Assembly: GCA_947588985.1 (NCBI GenBank)
Contig: CANQBG010000002.1
Span: forward strand, 1-64,000
DNA length: 64,000 nt
DNA from: an uncultured Clostridia bacterium
GTDB lineage: Bacteria > Bacillota > Clostridia > Christensenellales > Borkfalkiaceae
Reading direction: 5' to 3'
In this document: one piece after another, positions 60,256 through 64,000 of the stretch
Layout: every line of letters starts with the position of its first letter
Numbering within the stretch: the stretch's first letter is position 1
Made by a program: the position numbers and the translations under genes
The notes under the pieces: generated by a model
What the model saw: the letters and a program-made list of their open reading frames with translations, nothing else
What the model was told of the DNA's origin: nothing
The model's database searches: none

Positions 60256-63200
60256 ATGGCAACATTTATTCAAACGGGCAAGAGAAAGCGGCGCGTCGTC
60301 TCCGCGCTCAGCATTCTCCTCTCCACCACTCTCGCGCTTGGCGTCTTTGCCGCGTGCAATCCCACCGTAGAGGAACCCGAGGACGAGGATACCGGCGTCT
60401 CCGCGACCGATTCCCAGCTCCTCAAAAACGGGAACTTCGAATTCTACGGCGAAATGGACGAAGAGGACGAGGACGGGGAAAAGAAGCACGAGCAAGATGA
60501 GCTCCGCGCCTTCATCAATTCCCCCAATAACTGGTCCTTCTCCTCCGGCTCCCCCTCCTCCGTCACGAGCTCCGGCATCGTGAACACGGCCGACTGGGAG
60601 TATATGGTCAAGCCCAAGACCGACCTCATCCTCGAGGCCGATAAGTGGGTGCGCGCCGAGGACGGCGACGAAAAGGACAGCGCGGGCTATAAGCTCGAGG
60701 ACGGCAAGCGCGTGGAGGCGACGAGCGCCACCCTCTCCGACGCGGCGGTCTCCAATGCCGAGTCGAAATGGGAAAATGCCAACGTCTACGACAGGCTCAA
60801 GTTCTACGACTTCTATTCGGTAGATTCCGCTTCCGAGTTCGCGCTCTACAAGGACTACAAGTATTCCATCGACTTCGAGGACCTCAAGTATCTCGAAAAA
60901 GTGCAGGCGGAAAACCTCCTCTATGCGGAATCGGACGGGCGCAATGCGGAAGAGACGAGCATCCTGATGATCCACAACCAGGCGACGACCAACAGCGTCG
61001 CCGGCACGGCGCAGTACTATACGTCGAGCACCACCGTCACCCTGCAAGCGGGCACGGCGGCCGAGCTCTCCGTGTGGGTGCGCACCTCCGAACTCTATCA
61101 CTATGGCATCGGCAGCGATGACAAAGAAAACGGCGTCCCCGTGACGGCGCGCGCCGGCGCGTACATCGGCATCACCAACACCGTCGGCGGCACCACCCTC
61201 GACCAGATGCAGATCAAGTACATCAACACCCACGATACGTGGCAGCAGTACACCGTCTACATCCGCGCCAACTCCTTCGCCTCCACCACCTTCCGCGTGG
61301 TGCTCGGTCTCGGACACGGTACCTCCGACAACCGCTATGAGTCCGTCAACGGCTACGCCTTCTTCGACGACGTGAGCTGCAAACTCATCACCGACAACGC
61401 CTACGACGCGGCCGTCGAAGAGAACGATCTCACCCACGAGAGCGTGCTCGGCCTCGGCAACTTCTGCGACCTCAACAGCGAGGGCGACGCCAAGAAATTC
61501 TACGCCACCGACACCGCGACGGGCGAAAAGACCGCCTACAGCACCTTCGCGCTCGACCTCAATAAGACGGAGGACTTCGCACCCCTCAACTTCAACGAAG
61601 CGGGCGCCACGCACACGACCGACCTCACCAAGGAGGTCTCCGGCAGCCGTACCTATACCTCCGAGAGCATCGATAAAGGCCTCGGCAAGAACGAGGGCGG
61701 CGCCTTCGGCAACGTGTTCGGCGTCGTCAACTACGACTCCTTAAAGACGACGGACAACAACTACCTCAAATATATCTATGAACACGACTTCGCGGAGGAC
61801 GATCTCCCCGACTTCTTCGGGGAAGAGGGCGTGAAGGATCAGATCGTGCTCATGCTCTCCGCCAACGGCGCGTCGCTCACCACCAAGCTCGAGCACCCCG
61901 CCTTCACCCTCGCCCCCAAGGAGAGAAAGCTCATCTCCTTCTTCGTCAAGACGAGCGAGATCCGCTCGGGCAAGACGGGCGCGAGCGCCATCCTCATGGA
62001 CGGCACCAACAAGAACACCATCGCCGCGTTCGACTCCACCAAGGTAGCCACGGTGGATATCGAGGGCGCCACCGAAGAGGAGACCGTAAAGGATATCTAT
62101 AAGGGTTGGGTGCGCTGCTTCTTCTTCGTACAGAACGAGACGGAGGAAGATAAGACCTTCACCCTCGAACTCACCTACGGCCCCACCGCCATCTCGGGCA
62201 CGAGCAAGACGGACTATGCCGACGGCTACGCCGCCTTCGCCAACTTCGAAGTGTGCAACCTCACCAAGGCACAATACGGCTATGCCGCCACGGGCACCTA
62301 TGCGCAGAAGGTCTCCCTCACCGCTTCCGTGAAGGATTCCTCCAAGTTCGCGGAGGCCTCCGCCAACGGCACCCAGCTCGAGGAAGGGCTCGCCATTCCC
62401 GTCGGCTATGAGGGCATTCAGGCCGGCAGCAACTATATCGTCGAAACCAAGTACGACGAGGACGGCGAGATCGCAAACGGCAATCCCGATCGGGAAGAAC
62501 TCGCGGCCGCCGGGCTCTACACCGGCCTTGTCGCCTCCGAGTACGCCGATAAGTATCTCTCCGATCCCACGGGCAACCCGTGGCTTACGGAGCTTTCCCC
62601 CGTCACCCTCACGGGCGATGAGGCCGCGCAGAAAGCGGCGGCGGCCGATTGGTGGAAAACCATCTTCGGCAACCCCGGCACGGTGGCAAGCCCCGCCTAT
62701 CAGCCCCTCGTCATCATCAACGCGAGCGACGATACGCTCCCCGGCTACGGCTTCTTCGGCGCCGACGCGACGGTCTCCTCCAACAGCGCAAGCCGCATCT
62801 CCGTGCGCGTGAAGCTCTCCGCGAATGCCACCGCCTACCTCTATCTCTCCGATACGTCCGAGGTGACGGAATACAATAAGCGCCTCGCGCCCACCCTTCC
62901 CAAAGTCACCTATTGGTACGACGACGAGGGCAACATCGTCGCAAAGGATCCCTCCGATAAGGACTTCGACGAGAAGAAGGATATCCTCTTCACCCTCGAG
63001 GAAAACGGCCTCTACAAGAACGCCGTGGATACGAGCGACGCCAAGTACTATGCCAACCTCGCCTCCTTCGACCGCGACGACGAACACAACTATGTGACGA
63101 CGAGCGGCACCATCGCCTTCTACCACAACCCCGCCGATACCGACGAGAACACGGCCTACGCCTACTACGATAAGGATACCGACACGTATTCCGAGCTCGT

Positions 63201-64000
63201 CTCGCCCCTTCCCGCCGACAAGGGCGTGCGCTACACCGCCCCCGCCGACCTCACGGGGTATGAGGCCGTCATCAAGCTCGAAGGCAGCGCCGAGAACGCG
63301 GGCAAGTGGATCACCGCCTCCTTCTATGTGCAGACGGGGAACACCGCCAAGAATTACCGCCTCGAACTGTGGGCGGGTGCGCGTGACGCCGATAAGGACA
63401 ACCTCACGGACGGCATCGCTCCGCACAGCTATGTATTCTTCGACAAGTGCGCGACGACCTCCGTCTCCAACTATTCCACCGTCCTCGACGGCGTGAAGGA
63501 CGCCATGCTCGGCTACAAGACGGAGGACGGGAAGTATCCCTACCGCGCCGCCGACCCTGCAGACTCCGCGAAGCAGCTCAAGGACAAGCTCGCCTCCGAC
63601 TACGCGCTCTACTACACCTTCACCTTCTTCGATTCCCCCGACTATCTCCGCTACGACAAGACGGAGGATACGGAAAAACTCGGCAATCCTTGGGGTTCCT
63701 ACAAGCAGTCCGAACACGAAGAGGCCCTCACGTGGCTGTTCTGCGACGACGCCACCGGAGAGCTCTTCGGCGCCTTCCCCACCGTCTCCCTCTACATGAG
63801 CTACGCGGACAACGAAGTGACGGTAACGCCCGATGAGCTCGGAGAGAGCGACAGCGGGACCAATAATAACAGCAGCTCCTCGAGCAGCACCACGCCGAAC
63901 GGCGGCGCCAACATCTGGCTGCTTCTCTCCTCCATCCTGCTCGCGGCCGCGCTCCTCTTCGCCATCATCGCAGTCGGCGTGAGAAGGCTCATGAAGAAGC
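60256..64000 (+). CDS. Large surface lipoprotein, cut by the window edge
   Basis: 1248 codons are visible, open at 64000. A signal peptide with basic start (QTGKRKRR) and lipobox FAAC (Cys ~35) is followed by an acidic linker and repeated beta-rich modules resembling carbohydrate-binding jelly rolls (LLKNGNFEFYG, AELSVWVRTSELY, YAFFDDVSCKL; later WITASFYVQTG, SYVFFDKC). Near the visible end a Ser/Asn linker leads to a hydrophobic segment (NIWLLLSSILLAAALLFAII) and basic residues, a second membrane anchor. The start uses weak AGGTG before ATG. It is probably a glycan-binding surface protein; inference. Confidence 0.8.
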   Translation, partial: MATFIQTGKRKRRVVSALSILLSTTLALGVFAACNPTVEEPEDEDTGVSATDSQLLKNGNFEFYGEMDEEDEDGEKKHEQDELRAFINSPNNWSFSSGSPSSVTSSGIVNTADWEYMVKPKTDLILEADKWVRAEDGDEKDSAGYKLEDGKRVEATSATLSDAAVSNAESKWENANVYDRLKFYDFYSVDSASEFALYKDYKYSIDFEDLKYLEKVQAENLLYAESDGRNAEETSILMIHNQATTNSVAGTAQYYTSSTTVTLQAGTAAELSVWVRTSELYHYGIGSDDKENGVPVTARAGAYIGITNTVGGTTLDQMQIKYINTHDTWQQYTVYIRANSFASTTFRVVLGLGHGTSDNRYESVNGYAFFDDVSCKLITDNAYDAAVEENDLTHESVLGLGNFCDLNSEGDAKKFYATDTATGEKTAYSTFALDLNKTEDFAPLNFNEAGATHTTDLTKEVSGSRTYTSESIDKGLGKNEGGAFGNVFGVVNYDSLKTTDNNYLKYIYEHDFAEDDLPDFFGEEGVKDQIVLMLSANGASLTTKLEHPAFTLAPKERKLISFFVKTSEIRSGKTGASAILMDGTNKNTIAAFDSTKVATVDIEGATEEETVKDIYKGWVRCFFFVQNETEEDKTFTLELTYGPTAISGTSKTDYADGYAAFANFEVCNLTKAQYGYAATGTYAQKVSLTASVKDSSKFAEASANGTQLEEGLAIPVGYEGIQAGSNYIVETKYDEDGEIANGNPDREELAAAGLYTGLVASEYADKYLSDPTGNPWLTELSPVTLTGDEAAQKAAAADWWKTIFGNPGTVASPAYQPLVIINASDDTLPGYGFFGADATVSSNSASRISVRVKLSANATAYLYLSDTSEVTEYNKRLAPTLPKVTYWYDDEGNIVAKDPSDKDFDEKKDILFTLEENGLYKNAVDTSDAKYYANLASFDRDDEHNYVTTSGTIAFYHNPADTDENTAYAYYDKDTDTYSELVSPLPADKGVRYTAPADLTGYEAVIKLEGSAENAGKWITASFYVQTGNTAKNYRLELWAGARDADKDNLTDGIAPHSYVFFDKCATTSVSNYSTVLDGVKDAMLGYKTEDGKYPYRAADPADSAKQLKDKLASDYALYYTFTFFDSPDYLRYDKTEDTEKLGNPWGSYKQSEHEEALTWLFCDDATGELFGAFPTVSLYMSYADNEVTVTPDELGESDSGTNNNSSSSSSTTPNGGANIWLLLSSILLAAALLFAIIAVGVRRLMKK

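Overview
The window looks like chromosomal DNA of a GC-rich, endospore-forming member of the Bacillota (class Clostridia). The evidence is a complete gerA-gerB-gerC germinant receptor operon, a sleB-ypeB cortex-lysis operon, a SpoIIQ-like M23 protein, sigma-A type TTGACA/TATAAT promoters and strong AGGAGG ribosome binding sites. A gut lineage of the Christensenellales type would fit, but that is inference. No phage, transposase, CRISPR array or replication origin was seen.

Layout. 1-5.7 kb: hicA-hicB toxin-antitoxin genes lodged beside a type IV pilin-like cassette whose promoter carries a G-tract between -35 and -10, then grpE-dnaK-dnaJ without hrcA. 5.9-8.3 kb: an odd phosphoribosyltransferase-like gene and a low-GC XRE/lipoprotein pair bracketed by identical terminators. 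8.3-12 kb: gerABC. 12.1-12.5 kb: a free-standing transcript of about 390 nt holding tiny ORFs. 12.6-18 kb: Leloir operon galT-galK-galE with a divergent AraC regulator and a decayed GH2 glycosidase. 18-32 kb: MscS and a giant 4064-residue surface protein, then TetR with an operator. 33-36 kb: SGNH hydrolase, pyrophosphatase, tRNA-Ser with rearranged copies and hairpin repeats, and an XRE membrane pair. 36-43 kb: two unknown genes, PlsC-like acyltransferase, MntP under a yybP-ykoY (Mn2+) riboswitch, cardiolipin synthase, an LRR-like protein, TrmL. 43-49.5 kb: ypeB, sleB, a second large pilin-like gene with a G-tract promoter, M23. 49.6-52.9 kb: prmA-rsmE-mtaB-HIT. 53-60 kb: AzgA-type purine permease, cyclophilin lipoprotein, gppA-maf-mreB, split TauE/SafE pair. 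60.3 kb to the edge: a large lipoprotein, cut by the window.

Themes. Surface display dominates: two visible pilin-like genes (a third implied at the left edge), a giant helical adhesin and a large lipoprotein. Homopolymeric G-tracts between consensus -35 and -10 boxes make phase-variable pilin transcription the strongest regulatory hypothesis. Several genes (prmA, trmL, araC, probably gerA) have the -10 box exactly 6 nt before the start codon and no Shine-Dalgarno sequence, so leaderless mRNAs seem common. A recurring ATACCATGTCCGA-like motif and the tiny-ORF transcript at 12.1-12.5 kb are the least explained signals. Similarity calls are by eye; no search was run.
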